Origin: CAMLHU01 sp049680185
GTDB taxonomy: Bacteria; Gemmatimonadota; Gemmatimonadetes; Gemmatimonadales; GWC2-71-9
Direction: 5' to 3'
DNA: 64,000 nt
Assembly: GCA_049680185.1 (NCBI GenBank)
Contig: JBAUHI010000086.1
Location: forward strand, 1-64,000
Both the position numbers and the translations under genes were made by a program. Below, piece by piece: positions 8,495-17,800 of the stretch. Every line of letters starts with the position of its first letter. The stretch's first letter is position 1. Under the pieces are notes generated by a model, which ran no database searches, was not told the origin of the DNA, and saw nothing but the letters and a program-made list of their open reading frames with translations.

Positions 8495-9883
8495 ATGCCG
8501 CAGCTGTCCGCCAAAGACGCTTGGTCCCGCATACTGAACGAGGCGGAGCGCCAGTTACCAACTGAAGCGATGCGGTCATGGCTCCAACCCACCGAAGCTG
8601 TGGTGCTGGAGGATGGCCAGCTCACGGTGGCCGCCCCCGATCAGTTCGCGGTCCAGTGGAACCAGGAGAAGTACGCCTCGGTCCTCGGCCGCCTCGCTGA
8701 AGGGGTGGTCGGCCGGCCCACGTCAGTGGTCTTCCGGGTCCAGGAAGCACGCCTCCAGCGCCCCCAGATGGATTTCTTCGTCCAGCAGCCCCGCCCTTCC
8801 GGCGAGGCGACTGGCGCGCAAGGCAATGCACACCAACCACTTAACGAACGCTACACCTTCGACACCTTCGTCATCGGCAAGTCGAATGAACTGGCGGCCG
8901 CCGCCGCCCACGCGGTGTCGGAATCGCCCGGGAAGACCTACAACCCGCTCTTCATCTACGGTGCCACCGGACTCGGCAAGACGCACCTGATGCAGGCGGT
9001 GGCCCACGCCGTGGTCCAGCGCAATCCGGAGACCCGGATCCTGTATCTGGGCGCCGAGCAGTTCATGAACGAGGTCATCGAGGGGATCGGCAAGGGAACG
9101 ATGGAGCAGTTCCGACGCCGCTACCGGAACGGGGTCGACCTCCTGCTCGTCGACGACGTGCACTTCCTCCAGGGCAAGGTCCAGACCCAGGAGGAGTTCT
9201 TCCATACGTTCAACGCGCTCTACGACAACAAGAAGCAGGTCGTCCTGACCTCTGATCGGCCTCCGAAGGAGCTGCAGGGCCTCGAGGCGCGTTTGGTGAC
9301 CCGGTTCGAGTGGGGGATGGTGGCCGACGTCGGTCACCCTGACCTCGAGCACCGGATCGCGATCCTGAAGAAGAAGCAGGAGCAGGATCACCTCGAGACC
9401 ACGATCCCCGACGAGGTCCTCCGGTTCATCGCCGAGCATGTGCGCAGCAACGTCCGGGAGCTGGAGGGGTGCATCATCAAGCTCCTGCTCTTCGCCTCGC
9501 TGCGGCACCGGGAGGTGTCGATCGACCTGGCGCGCGAGGCCCTGGCGGACAAGATCCGCGACGCCGATGACGCGGCCGAGGCCATCCGCGCGCTCCCATC
9601 GATCGACAAGGTGCAGGATGTCGTGGCGCGGCGCTGGGGCGTCACTACGGAAGGGCTCCGCTCCAAGACCCGGATCAAGACGCTCACTGTGCCGCGCCAG
9701 ATCGCGATGTACCTGGCACGGCACCTGCTGGAGATGCCACTGGTCGAGATCGGCCAGGCCTTCGGCGGCCGCGACCACTCGACCGTCATTCACAGCGTCG
9801 AGAAGGTGGAGCTCCAGATGCAGCGCGATCGCACGTTCCGCGACCGGATCGAGGCGGCGCGCCAGGAGTTGGTCACCAACTGA
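8495..9883 (+). CDS. dnaA: Chromosomal replication initiator DnaA
   Basis: 462-aa initiator ATPase that binds DnaA boxes and opens oriC. Domain I spans about 1-80 (DAWSRILNEAERQLP), a short linker with PRPSGEATGAQG follows, and the AAA+ domain starts at NERYTFDTFVIG. Walker A is GATGLGKTHL, Walker B is LLLVDDVHFL, and sensor/arginine-finger elements precede domain IV. Domain IV carries the box-reading signature GGRDHSTVIHSVEKV. Length is normal for the family. Start at ATG 8495. The oriC-like spacer and dnaN follow directly. Confidence 0.98.
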   Translation: MPQLSAKDAWSRILNEAERQLPTEAMRSWLQPTEAVVLEDGQLTVAAPDQFAVQWNQEKYASVLGRLAEGVVGRPTSVVFRVQEARLQRPQMDFFVQQPRPSGEATGAQGNAHQPLNERYTFDTFVIGKSNELAAAAAHAVSESPGKTYNPLFIYGATGLGKTHLMQAVAHAVVQRNPETRILYLGAEQFMNEVIEGIGKGTMEQFRRRYRNGVDLLLVDDVHFLQGKVQTQEEFFHTFNALYDNKKQVVLTSDRPPKELQGLEARLVTRFEWGMVADVGHPDLEHRIAILKKKQEQDHLETTIPDEVLRFIAEHVRSNVRELEGCIIKLLLFASLRHREVSIDLAREALADKIRDADDAAEAIRALPSIDKVQDVVARRWGVTTEGLRSKTRIKTLTVPRQIAMYLARHLLEMPLVEIGQAFGGRDHSTVIHSVEKVELQMQRDRTFRDRIEAARQELVTN

Positions 9884-10133
9884 CACGATGTCCACGGTGC
9901 CGTCCACAGTGTGGATGGGCCACGTTGGCCGATGGGGATGTTTTGCGGTCCGCAGTGCAGTGGCCCACATTTCATCCAGAACCCCGACAGTCAGTCGACA
10001 GAGGGAACTGGGGTCAGGTGGTTGTGACGATGGGTGTTACGGCAGGCGTCCACATTTCCAGAGGTACTACTACTACTGCTAGTTACTTATAAACGGTAAG
10101 TAGTAGGTTGTTCTAGCCACCAGCGGGGAACGC
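9884..10133 (+). other. oriC-like spacer: DnaA-box cores and DnaA-trio-like tract
   Basis: At 9902-9917 two box cores meet head to head (GTCCACA-G-TGTGGAT). A third core, GCGTCCACA, lies at 10046-10054. Ten bases later comes TACTACTACTACTGCTAGTTACTTATAAA (10065-10093), a run of CTA/TAC triplets leading into an AT-rich stretch. That order (DnaA box, short spacer, trinucleotide repeats) matches the basal unwinding element described for bacterial origins. CTACTAC and GTAGTAG also form an inverted repeat around the AT-rich part. The boxes are imperfect, so exact binding sites are inferred. Confidence 0.7.
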
Positions 10134-11246
10134 ATGAAGTTCACGATCACGCGCGAGCAGCTCCATCAGGGCCTCACCAACGTCGCGGCCAGCATTCCGG
10201 CCAAGACGACCCTGCCGGTGCTTTCCAACATCCTCGTCGAGGCGTCGAAGGAGGGTCTGCGCCTGTCCGGCACCGACCTCGACATCGCGGTGAGCACGCT
10301 GATCCAGGCGTCGGTGGACCAGGAAGGAGCCGTCACCCTCCCAGCCAAGAAGCTGCAGGAGATCGTGCGTGAGCTTCCCAGCGGGTCGATCCGGGTCACC
10401 AGTTCGGGGGAGCAACGGGTCAGCATCGAGTCAGGCCGCGCCAAGTTCAAGCTCCTGGGCCTGCCCCGGGAGGAGTACCCGGCGTTCCCGGCGGTCAAAT
10501 TCGAGGGCGGTTGGCGCTGCAGCTCAGGCGACCTCCAGAAGCTCATCTCCCACGTCGCGTTCGCCGCAAGCACCGAGGAGAGCCGGCCCATCCTGAACGG
10601 CGTCCACTGGGAGCTCCGCCCCGACCGGATGCGGATGGTGGCCACCAACGGGCATCGGCTCGCCAAGATGGACATCCCCCTGAAGACCGGCGTCGCTGAA
10701 GAGGCCAAGCTCATCGTCCCACCCAAAGCGCTCGATCAGATCCGTCGGCTCTTTGCCGCCGACGAGGAGATCGAGATCGCCAAGAGCGAGAACCACCTCG
10801 GTTTCCGCTCTGCCACGACCCAGGTCATCACTCGGCTGATCGAGGGACCTTACCCGAACTACGAGCAGGTCATCCCCCGGGAGAATGACAAGGTCGCCAC
10901 CGCCGACCGCGCCTCGCTCACGGCGGCACTCCGCCGGATGAGCATCGTGGCCAGCGACCAGACCCACCGGATCCGCATGACGTTGAGCAACGGCTCCTGC
11001 AAGCTCTCAGTGCAGACCCCGGATCTGGGCGAGGCGCAGGAAGAGGTGGCCATCGCCTACGACGGCGAGACCCTCGACATCGGCTTCAACGCCACGTACC
11101 TGCTCGAGATCTTCAAGTTCATGCCCACCGACGAGATCCGGCTCACGTTCAAGGGGCCCGAACGCGCCGCGACCTGCGAGCCGGTCGGCTGGGACGATCC
11201 CTCGAGCTACATGACGCTGGTGATGCCGCTGCGGCTGGTGGACTGA
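10134..11246 (+). CDS. dnaN: DNA polymerase III beta sliding clamp
   Basis: 370-aa processivity clamp; as a dimer it encircles DNA and tethers the replicative polymerase. The three clamp domains are recognisable: MKFTITREQLHQGLTNVAAS at the N-terminus, LPAKKLQEIVRELP and RPILNGVHWEL in the first two, and the C-terminal NATYLLEIFKFM ... PSSYMTLVMPLRL motif. Length is typical. Preceded by GGGGAACGC, a plausible ribosome site. It lies directly after the origin spacer in the dnaA-dnaN order. Confidence 0.98.
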   Translation: MKFTITREQLHQGLTNVAASIPAKTTLPVLSNILVEASKEGLRLSGTDLDIAVSTLIQASVDQEGAVTLPAKKLQEIVRELPSGSIRVTSSGEQRVSIESGRAKFKLLGLPREEYPAFPAVKFEGGWRCSSGDLQKLISHVAFAASTEESRPILNGVHWELRPDRMRMVATNGHRLAKMDIPLKTGVAEEAKLIVPPKALDQIRRLFAADEEIEIAKSENHLGFRSATTQVITRLIEGPYPNYEQVIPRENDKVATADRASLTAALRRMSIVASDQTHRIRMTLSNGSCKLSVQTPDLGEAQEEVAIAYDGETLDIGFNATYLLEIFKFMPTDEIRLTFKGPERAATCEPVGWDDPSSYMTLVMPLRLVD

Positions 11247-11248
11247 CG

Positions 11249-11358
11249 GGGAAGGGCGAGGGTCAGCTGCTCCGCTGTCAGTCCGTCCCTCCGCCCCTCC
11301 GACCCACCGACCCACTGTCCCGCTGAGCGCCCGTTCCGCTGTCCCGCCCTCCTGATCT
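11249..11358. repeat. Octad array at the dnaN/mtgA convergent end
   Basis: Bases about 11276-11350 read as 8-bp units such as GTCAGTCC-GTCCCTCC-GCCCCTCC-GACCCACC-GACCCACT-GTCCCGCT. The mtgA stop is inside the array, so on the minus strand it encodes a low-complexity tail rich in Gly, Arg and Ser (GRSGGRDSGTGAQRDSGS). Confidence 0.65.
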
Positions 11359-12324
11359 TCCACTGTCATTTTGTAGTAGTCGTACCAACGACTCCGCTTG
11401 TACCGGCGGCAGTGAATCGATCGTCGGCGCCGGCACGATCGAGTCCGGCACGTCGCCGAGTTCGGAGTCGGGCGGGATCTCCACCTGTTCGCCGCGCAGG
11501 TGTGCCAGGATCAGCTGCTGCCGGCGGAGCATCCGCGCCGGCCGGTATCCCGGGTTCGATCGCAGCGGGAACGGGAGCTCTCCCGCCAATTGGGTCGATT
11601 CGAGCAGGCTCAAGCGTCGAGCGGGATGGCCAAAATAGAGGCGGCTGGCGGCATCCACCCCCCACACCTCCGGTCCCAGCTCCACGGTGTTCAGGTAGAG
11701 CTCCATGATCCGGTCCTTGTCGAGCGCCGCCTCGAGCCGCCACGCGGTGACCGCCTCCTTCACCTTGCGGAGCGGGTTGCGCGAGGGCGAGAGGTACAGG
11801 TTCTTGGCCAGTTGCTGGGTGATGGTGCTGGCGCCCCGGAGCTGGTCGCGCCGCGCCCAGGCGTGTGACAGTGCCCGCAGCAGGTCGCGCCGGTCGCGGG
11901 CGGAGCGCCAGCGGAAGTCGTCGCGGTCATAGCCGAGGGCGTGCCGCAGGTTGACCCAGTCGATCCCGTGATGATCCCGGAAACGCTGGTCCTCCCCGGC
12001 CATCACCGCGTCCACCATCGACGACGCGATCGAATCGAGCGGGACGGGGTGGTATAGACGAGCGGGGGGGCGGATGGTCGGGTGGGCGGATGACCTCGAT
12101 ATCTGCCGCGAGACATCCGACCGACCGTCCATTCGTCCATCCGTCAACTCGCCTCTCCGCCCGTCCGCCCTTTCTTGCCCCCGCCGCATCTCCTGGAACG
12201 CCGTCTCCGCCGGCCAGTGGGTCCGATACCACACGGGGGGTGGCCAGACTGCGAAGAGCCACAACCCGAAGGCTCCTGCAAGTCCTGCCACCCCCCGCAG
12301 GAGGTACACGGTCCATCGGGTCAT
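11278..12324 (-). CDS. mtgA: Monofunctional peptidoglycan glycosyltransferase with repeat-derived insert
   Basis: 348-aa GT51 glycosyltransferase that polymerises lipid II into glycan strands at the outer face of the inner membrane. A membrane anchor (VYLLRGVAGLAGAFGLWLFAV) precedes the catalytic domain. Conserved motifs: EDQRFRDHHGIDW with the catalytic Glu, RGASTITQQLAKNLYLS, RKVKEAVTAWRLEAALDK and ELYLNTVELGPEVWGVDAAS. Residues about 51-90 (ADGRRGELTDGRMDGRSD and onward) are extra relative to the family and come from an octad array at 12064-12170. The C-terminal 28 residues come from a second array. It starts 4 bases after the stop of the preceding lipoprotein gene. Confidence 0.9.
   Translation of the reverse strand: MTRWTVYLLRGVAGLAGAFGLWLFAVWPPPVWYRTHWPAETAFQEMRRGQERADGRRGELTDGRMDGRSDVSRQISRSSAHPTIRPPARLYHPVPLDSIASSMVDAVMAGEDQRFRDHHGIDWVNLRHALGYDRDDFRWRSARDRRDLLRALSHAWARRDQLRGASTITQQLAKNLYLSPSRNPLRKVKEAVTAWRLEAALDKDRIMELYLNTVELGPEVWGVDAASRLYFGHPARRLSLLESTQLAGELPFPLRSNPGYRPARMLRRQQLILAHLRGEQVEIPPDSELGDVPDSIVPAPTIDSLPPVQAESLVRLLQNDSGRSGGRDSGTGAQRDSGSVGRRGGGTD
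12063..12172. repeat. Inverted octad array inside mtgA
   Basis: Purine arm about 12064-12091 (GGGGCGGA-TGGTCGGG-TGGGCGGA) and pyrimidine arm about 12114-12170 (CATCCGAC-CGACCGTC-CATTCGTC-CATCCGTC) flank a spacer of about 22 bases. It is the same kind of element as in the spacers, but here within a coding frame. It adds about 40 residues between the membrane anchor and the catalytic domain without breaking the frame. Confidence 0.75.
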
Positions 12325-12328
12325 CCCG

Positions 12329-13174
12329 TTACGGCCGCCGGGTCACCGTGAAGTGGCCGATCTGCCCGACGATGACCGACTGACCCACGGCCTTGACCGA
12401 GAGCTTCATCAGCATCGAGTCGGCACCACCGGCGGCCACCAAGGCGCCGTTCTCGTCCAGTGTGTACCGCGCGCTCCGGACCCCGTTGCCGATGAGGGTC
12501 ACGATGCCGCTGTTGCCGTTCCGGGTGAGGGTACCCGATGACGCGAGATCCACGGTCTGTGCGGCGCTTCCCGCGCTTGCATTCCATCCGGCGATCAGCG
12601 TCTCCGCCACTTGGAGACCCATGTTGGAGAACGGGTAGGACGACACGAGCGTGTCGGTCCACGCGTCGCCGGCCCGCACGCCGATGGCGGGGAAGATCGG
12701 CAGCCAACGCTCGAGGTCGGGCGTCACTGCCTCTGCGCCGGAGGAACGGCGGTCAGGGGTCAGGTCGGCAATGACCCCGGCAGCGCTCACGGTGCCGTTC
12801 CACGTCGTCCCCGTCATCCCGACGAAGGGCGCCCGCGCGATCTCGGGTGCGTCGGCGTCGACCACGACCGAATCAAGGTGGATCGCGATATGGGGATCGA
12901 TGGCGGTCCCCGGCGGCGGTGGCGTGATCGAGACGGTGATGAGCAGCGTGCGCCCGATCACCTGCGGGGTCTCCGTCCCGTTGGGCAGCCGGGTGGTGAT
13001 GCTGTCCAGCCGGTAGAAGGCGTAGCTCACCGGCGGCGCGGCCTGGATGTGCACCGGCGCCATCGGCCCGGCGTGCCCTCGCCCGGAGCGGGGTGTCACC
13101 CCGGGCGTCCCGCCGCCGGTACCGGCGCTGCACGCGGCCAGCACCGTCACCAGCGCCGCAGCGCGCGGTCTCAC
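12329..13174 (-). CDS. Exported lipoprotein with GDxWTDTL motif
   Basis: 281 aa. Start chosen at GTG 13174, which overlaps the upstream gene's stop as GTGA and places a short signal peptide (RPRAAALVTVLAAC) with lipobox Cys15. The mature part is rich in beta-strand with a run LERWLPIFPAIGVRAGDAWTDTL. It shares the order LDSVxVDAD, then GDxWTDTL with its upstream neighbour, so the two are tandem paralogues. No enzyme motif is seen. The family is not recognised; a periplasmic or outer-membrane-facing role is likely. mtgA follows 4 bases downstream. Confidence 0.7.
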   Translation of the reverse strand: MRPRAAALVTVLAACSAGTGGGTPGVTPRSGRGHAGPMAPVHIQAAPPVSYAFYRLDSITTRLPNGTETPQVIGRTLLITVSITPPPPGTAIDPHIAIHLDSVVVDADAPEIARAPFVGMTGTTWNGTVSAAGVIADLTPDRRSSGAEAVTPDLERWLPIFPAIGVRAGDAWTDTLVSSYPFSNMGLQVAETLIAGWNASAGSAAQTVDLASSGTLTRNGNSGIVTLIGNGVRSARYTLDENGALVAAGGADSMLMKLSVKAVGQSVIVGQIGHFTVTRRP

Positions 13175-13965
13175 TTGAGGCTGGAGATGGTGACGACGTT
13201 GGTCAACGTTACGGGGATCGGCGCCGGCGCCTGTTCCACCGTGATGGTCAAGGCGGCCTTCTCGTTCATCGTCGCGCCGACCATCCCGCCGTCGACCGCG
13301 ACCCAATACGTGGCCGATCCGGTGGCGGTGCCGTTCTGGGTCACCTTCCCCTGCGGGCCGTCCACGGTGCCATCGCGGGCCCAGCTGTACGCGCTCTGGA
13401 CCTTGCGGGTCTTCGCGCCATCATGCTGTTCTTCCGCCATCACCACCCAGTTGGCCACGACGTGGGTGTGGATGCTGCCCGTTGCCCCTTGCGGAGTGGA
13501 ATAGTCGAGCGTGTCGGTCCACTTGTCGCCCACCTTGGCCGTGCTCTTCATCCGCGGATAGAAGTTCTGGAACACAGGCATCAACTGTTGGGCCATCGGG
13601 TTCTTGCTCCCCACGGCCAGGCTCGAGATCACGCCGCCGGTGTTCAGGAACGCGGTCGCGGTGGCGCCGCGAGCGCTGTCGACGATTCCCGCTGGTGGGG
13701 TCGGGACGGTGCTGTCGGCATCCACGTGGACCGAATCGAGCGTGGCGTGCAACGCCTTGCCAGCGGCGCTGTCGGTCAACGCGACGGTGTAGAAGCTCGA
13801 GAGCTTGGCGCCCTGGTGCTGCATCTGCCCGCCGAGGGCCGTCAGGTCGAGTTCGGCCGAATTGGTGGTGTCCACCCGGTAGCGCTGGGTGGTGGTCGCG
13901 TCAGTGGCAAAGCCGGCAAGGACACTGACGGTGAGCGCAGCGAACATGATCGGACGAACCAACAT
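13171..13965 (-). CDS. Exported protein, paralogue of the following lipoprotein
   Basis: 264 aa from ATG 13965. The N-terminus (MLVRPIMFAALTVSVLAGFA) is a signal peptide without a lipobox cysteine. The mature protein has LDSVHVDADSTV and VGDKWTDTLDYS, matching motifs in the next gene, and looks beta-rich. Unknown function. Its stop overlaps the next start by four bases (GTGA), so the pair is probably translated together and may form a complex. The ATG is preceded by GGGAGTCCCT, a possible ribosome site. Confidence 0.7.
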   Translation of the reverse strand: MLVRPIMFAALTVSVLAGFATDATTTQRYRVDTTNSAELDLTALGGQMQHQGAKLSSFYTVALTDSAAGKALHATLDSVHVDADSTVPTPPAGIVDSARGATATAFLNTGGVISSLAVGSKNPMAQQLMPVFQNFYPRMKSTAKVGDKWTDTLDYSTPQGATGSIHTHVVANWVVMAEEQHDGAKTRKVQSAYSWARDGTVDGPQGKVTQNGTATGSATYWVAVDGGMVGATMNEKAALTITVEQAPAPIPVTLTNVVTISSLK

Positions 13966-14006
13966 AGGGACTCCCGTGGGGGTGTGACGGATGGGTGGGT
14001 GGGCGC

Positions 14007-14276
14007 TCAATCGTCCCGAGCGGTCAGTTCAGGTTTGGTCTTCCCGAATACCGCCACGAGCTCCTTGGAGTCGCTCGTGACGCGCAGCAATCGCCAACCA
14101 CGCTTGCGCATGTCCGCCCGCCAGGCGATGAGCCGCTCCCATGCGGTCAGCGGCGTCCGGAACACCCGCAATTCGGCCACTCGCTCCCACGCATTGGGGT
14201 AGCCCCGGTCGTCGGTGGGCGGACCTCCGCTCCCACCAACGCCACGGGATTCGCGGGCACGACGGTCGCTTGACAC
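14007..14276 (-). CDS. Small hypothetical protein
   Basis: Up to 89 aa from GTG 14276; a later GTG at NAWERVAELRV is preceded by GGGAG and is an alternative. The open frame extends upstream into the RNase P RNA terminator and cannot all be real. The C-terminal part (TAWERLIAWRADMRKRGWRLLRVTSDSKELVAVFGKTK) looks like a compact alpha/beta fold and has coding-like third positions. Not recognised. It sits between rnpB and the exported pair, same strand. Confidence 0.45.
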   Translation of the reverse strand: MSSDRRARESRGVGGSGGPPTDDRGYPNAWERVAELRVFRTPLTAWERLIAWRADMRKRGWRLLRVTSDSKELVAVFGKTKPELTARDD

Positions 14277-14332
14277 GGGGAGGATTCTATGGACAGCGGG
14301 CAGGGGGGGCAAGCGGACAGCCCATAAATGGA

Positions 14333-14363
14333 GTCCCCCGCCCTCGTTTCCGGGGGCGGGGGA
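14333..14363 (-). terminator. Terminator of RNase P RNA
   Basis: On the minus strand GTCCCCCGCCC and GGGCGGGGGAC pair perfectly (11 bp) around CCGGAAACGA, right after the RNA's 3' end. The following bases are TCCATTTATG, only moderately U-rich. Confidence 0.7.
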
Positions 14364-14761
14364 CACGGGTCAAGCCGTAAGCCGAGTTCTGTTTCCCGTG
14401 CCTTGCGGCGCGGAAGATGGTCATCTGTCTGGGACGGCGGTCGCCCGACGCCTCAAGCAGCCTACCCGCGGCTCACCGTTGCCGGTGTTGTCGGTGCGGG
14501 CCGCACCTCGCCGCTTATTTGGCCTTGCTCCGACCGGGGGTTACCGTGCCACCCCTGTTACCAGGGATGCGGTGGGCTCTTACCCCACCGTTTCACCCTT
14601 GCCTGTGTCCTCCGCTTGCGCTCGGGACCATCGGCGGTCTGCTCTCTGTTGCCCTGTCCGTCGCCTCTCGGCGCCCAGGCGTTACCTGGCGATCTGCCCT
14701 GTGGAGCTCGGACTTTCCTCGATGGAGTCTCCCCCACCGCGACCATCGCGCTCGGCCCGTG
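14364..14761 (-). ncRNA. rnpB: RNase P RNA, bacterial type A
   Basis: Catalytic RNA of RNase P. Read on the minus strand it contains the universal GAGGAAAGTCCGAGCTCC near the 5' end, then AGGGTGAAACGGTGGGGTAAGAGCCCACC, then the 3' GAGGC...ACAGAACTCGGCTTACGG segment. CACGGG at the 5' end pairs with CCCGUG at the 3' end as helix P1, which sets the limits used here. About 398 nt, normal for type A. It ends in a strong hairpin. Its protein partner rnpA is about 6 kb away. Confidence 0.95.
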
Positions 14762-14775
14762 GGACCAAACTAACA

Positions 14776-14866
14776 GCGTCAACGGGAAACAGTTAACAGT
14801 GAACGGGAACTGGGTCGCCCGGCCCTCCAACCCCGTTCACCGTTCACTTTTTACCGTTCACCGTCC
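14776..14866. repeat. Inverted heptad array between rnpB and the kinase gene
   Basis: Arm one, about 14779-14807, reads CAACGGG-AAACAGT-TAACAGT-GAACGGG. Arm two, about 14833-14864, reads CGTTCAC-CGTTCAC-TTTTTAC-CGTTCAC. They are complementary in kind and face each other. The units resemble those at 113-205, the one clear case of a shared unit at two loci. Confidence 0.7.
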
Positions 14867-17800
14867 TCACCCCTCCCCGGTCACCCGTCCCAGCCCCGCC
14901 CGCGCCTGAAGCACCAGCGGCACCTTGGCGGGGTCGGCGTCTTTCCATTGGGCCAACACCGACCGGAACTCGCGCTCGGCATCGGCCTTCCGTCCCAGTC
15001 GCTCGTCGGCAAGTCCGCGCACCAACCGGGCCCAGCCGATCGCGGCCCAGCGCGGATCGAGGCTGTTCGGCTGGAGGTAGTCGGGCGTGTAACTGCTCAA
15101 CAGGTCGAGAGTGAGCGCGTAGTCGCCCAGTTCATAGTGCGCATACGCCGTCAGCAGGCGCGGGGTCCCCACCCAACCGCCCAATCCCCAGCGATACACG
15201 GCACCGGGCACCGGCCCCTGGTCTGCCAGGCTCCGGCGGGCCTCTGTCGTATCGCCCCGGGCAATGGCGACGAGTGCCGCGACGTCGCCGGGGAGCTCAT
15301 CACCGGTCAGGGAGCGGAGCTCGGTCACGGGCAATGTGTCGCCGGCCGGCGAGAGCAGGAGTCCGACCGCAGCGGCCGCCCCGGCGCGCGCGATGGCGGC
15401 GCGCCCTTGCGGCTTCGAGTTCCGTGCTGCTTCGGCCACGCTGCGCCACGCCGCCCGCAGGTCCCGGCCGGACCCTGCCGGTCCGTAGAACTGGCCTTCC
15501 TGTATTCGGTCGAAGTAGCGCCAATCCACGGTGGTGTCGCGCACCTCCATCGGCATCAGCCGTTGGCGTGCGGGCCGGGTGAGCGCGACGACCCGGCTCG
15601 CGGTCCCGAGATCGCCGGCGTACAGGAAGGGGTTCACCGTCGCCAGCAGCATCTGGTAGTCGGCACTCGACAATTGACGCACGCGTTCGGGGTCGTCGTC
15701 CAGCGAGTCGTACGCCGGCCGGAGCGTTGCGATCGCTCCGTTCACGTCACCCGCGGCGAACCGGGCGCGCCCTTCCAGCAGCGCTGCGGTCACGGCGTCG
15801 GTCTGGCCCGGCGGGATCCGGAGCCGATCGATCTCCTGGACCGCATCCGGGACATCATGGGCGGCGGCGTATGCATCGATGAGCGCGCGGTGCGCCCGCT
15901 CGGTCCCCGGCTGTGCACCGACCCAGTCACGCGACAACTGGATGCCGGCGCGTCGGGCCCGTTGGATCGCCCGCGTGCGCGCCGCGCTGTCGAGCGGCGC
16001 TCCCGGCGCGAACGAGTCGTTCGTCACCAGGGCAAAGAAAGGTCGGTCGCGGGAAGCGTCGGTGTACATCATTGCCACGTGCTCATACGCGAGGGCATAC
16101 GCCGGGTCGAGTGTCAGGGCACGGCGAAACGCCCGGAGCGAGTTGGTCATCTTCCTGGCCCGCCCGGCGGCGGTCGAATCGGGGTCGTGGAACCAGGCGT
16201 CGCCGAGCGCGTACCATGCATCGGTGTCGATGCTGTCGCGCGCAAGCAGCCTGGTGTATCGCTCCCGGGCCTGCGGCAGGTCGCCGTCGAGGAAGCTCTG
16301 GTAGGCGTTCACGAGTGAGCGTTGTCGCTCCGGCAGCCGCTCCGCATAGTGGGAGGCGTAGGCGATCGCCTGTCGTCCGGCCGGATCGCTCGCGCCACCG
16401 ATCCAACCCCGGGTGAGCGCCAGCTTGAAGTACGCCAGGGCAAAGGTGCTGTCGAGCGACACCGCCCGACGAAGTGCGGTGTCCGCCGATTCCAGGTCCC
16501 AATGGTTGAGCTGATCGATCCCGGTCAGGTACGCCCGATACGCTTCGAGCGACGATGTGGTGGCGCCGGCAAGCCCCGGCCGGAGCCCACCGGGAGCGCC
16601 GGAGATGTCGAGCAGCCGTGCCGCCAACTGGTCGAAGGCCGGACGGATATCACTGTCCGCAGGGACGGAGGCCTGGGCCACGTCCACTCGAGCGCCGGTC
16701 GCGACATCGAGCAGTCGCGCCGTGACCTGCAGCGAATCATCGGTCCGCTCGAAGTCACCCAGGACCAGCGTCCAGACGCCGGCGGCCCGCGCGAACTGAC
16801 GGGCCAGGTCCAGGCCGACCGGATCGCCCGGCTCCAGCCCATGCTTGGCGAAGAGGTCGTGGACCCGCTCCTGGTCGACCACGGTCAGGTCGTTCCACTG
16901 GGCCAGGTCGAGCGCCAGCATGCTGACGCTGCCTTGCTGCAGCCACGCAAGTGTCGAGTCCCGCCGCAGGTTGTCGAACGGGAGCACCAGGATCGAATGC
17001 CGTGGGTCGACCCCGCGAGGCGGCCCGTCACGCCGCCACAGCAGCAGTGTGAGCACCATTCCGGCCACCAGCGCCGTCGCGATCCCGGCCGGGCGCCACC
17101 ACGAGCGCCGCGATGCCGGCGCGACCACGCCGAGCACCGCTTGGCGCAGCGCCAGTCCGTCGGTCCAGCGATCGGCCGGTGACTTGGCCAGCGCTCGCAT
17201 CACGGCCCCCGCCAACGCCGGCGGGGTGTCGGGTCTCAGTTTCTGGATCGGGATCGGCGGTTCGGAGACCTGCATCGCGACCACGGCCGCGGGGCTGGCG
17301 CTCTGGAAGGGCGGATGGCCCGCGAGCATCTCGTACGCGACGATGCCGAGCGCGTAGAGGTCGCTGCGTTCATCGATCTCGTCCCCCGAGGCCTGCTCGG
17401 GGCTCATGTATGTCGGCGTGCCGATCGCGATACCCTGCCCGGTCGTGATGACACTGGAACCTTCCGCCGCCATCGCCCGCGCGATCCCGAAATCGGTCAG
17501 GAGCGCGCGCCCGGTGTCCCGGTCGAGGAGCACGTTCTCCGGCTTGACGTCGCGATGCACGACACCTTGGCGCCCGGCGGCGGCCAGTGCATCGGCCACG
17601 TCCGCCACGATGCGGGTCACCTCCTCGGCGGGCAACTTCCCGACGCGCGTCAGGCGTTGTCGCAGGCTTTCGCCCGGGACCAGGTCCATCACGTAGTAGA
17701 ACAGACCGTCCGTCTCGCCGGCGGTGTGCACGGTGACGATGCTCGGATGGCGCAGCCGGGCCACCACCCGGGCCTCGGCCAGGAAGCGCTGGGTGATGGA

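Noticed and set aside
14277..14366. N-terminal extension of the small gene at 14007
   Set aside because: It would run through the rnpB terminator hairpin.
14328..14909. 193-aa frames over the RNase P RNA
   Set aside because: The region is a structured RNA with the conserved core sequences; the frames are accidental.
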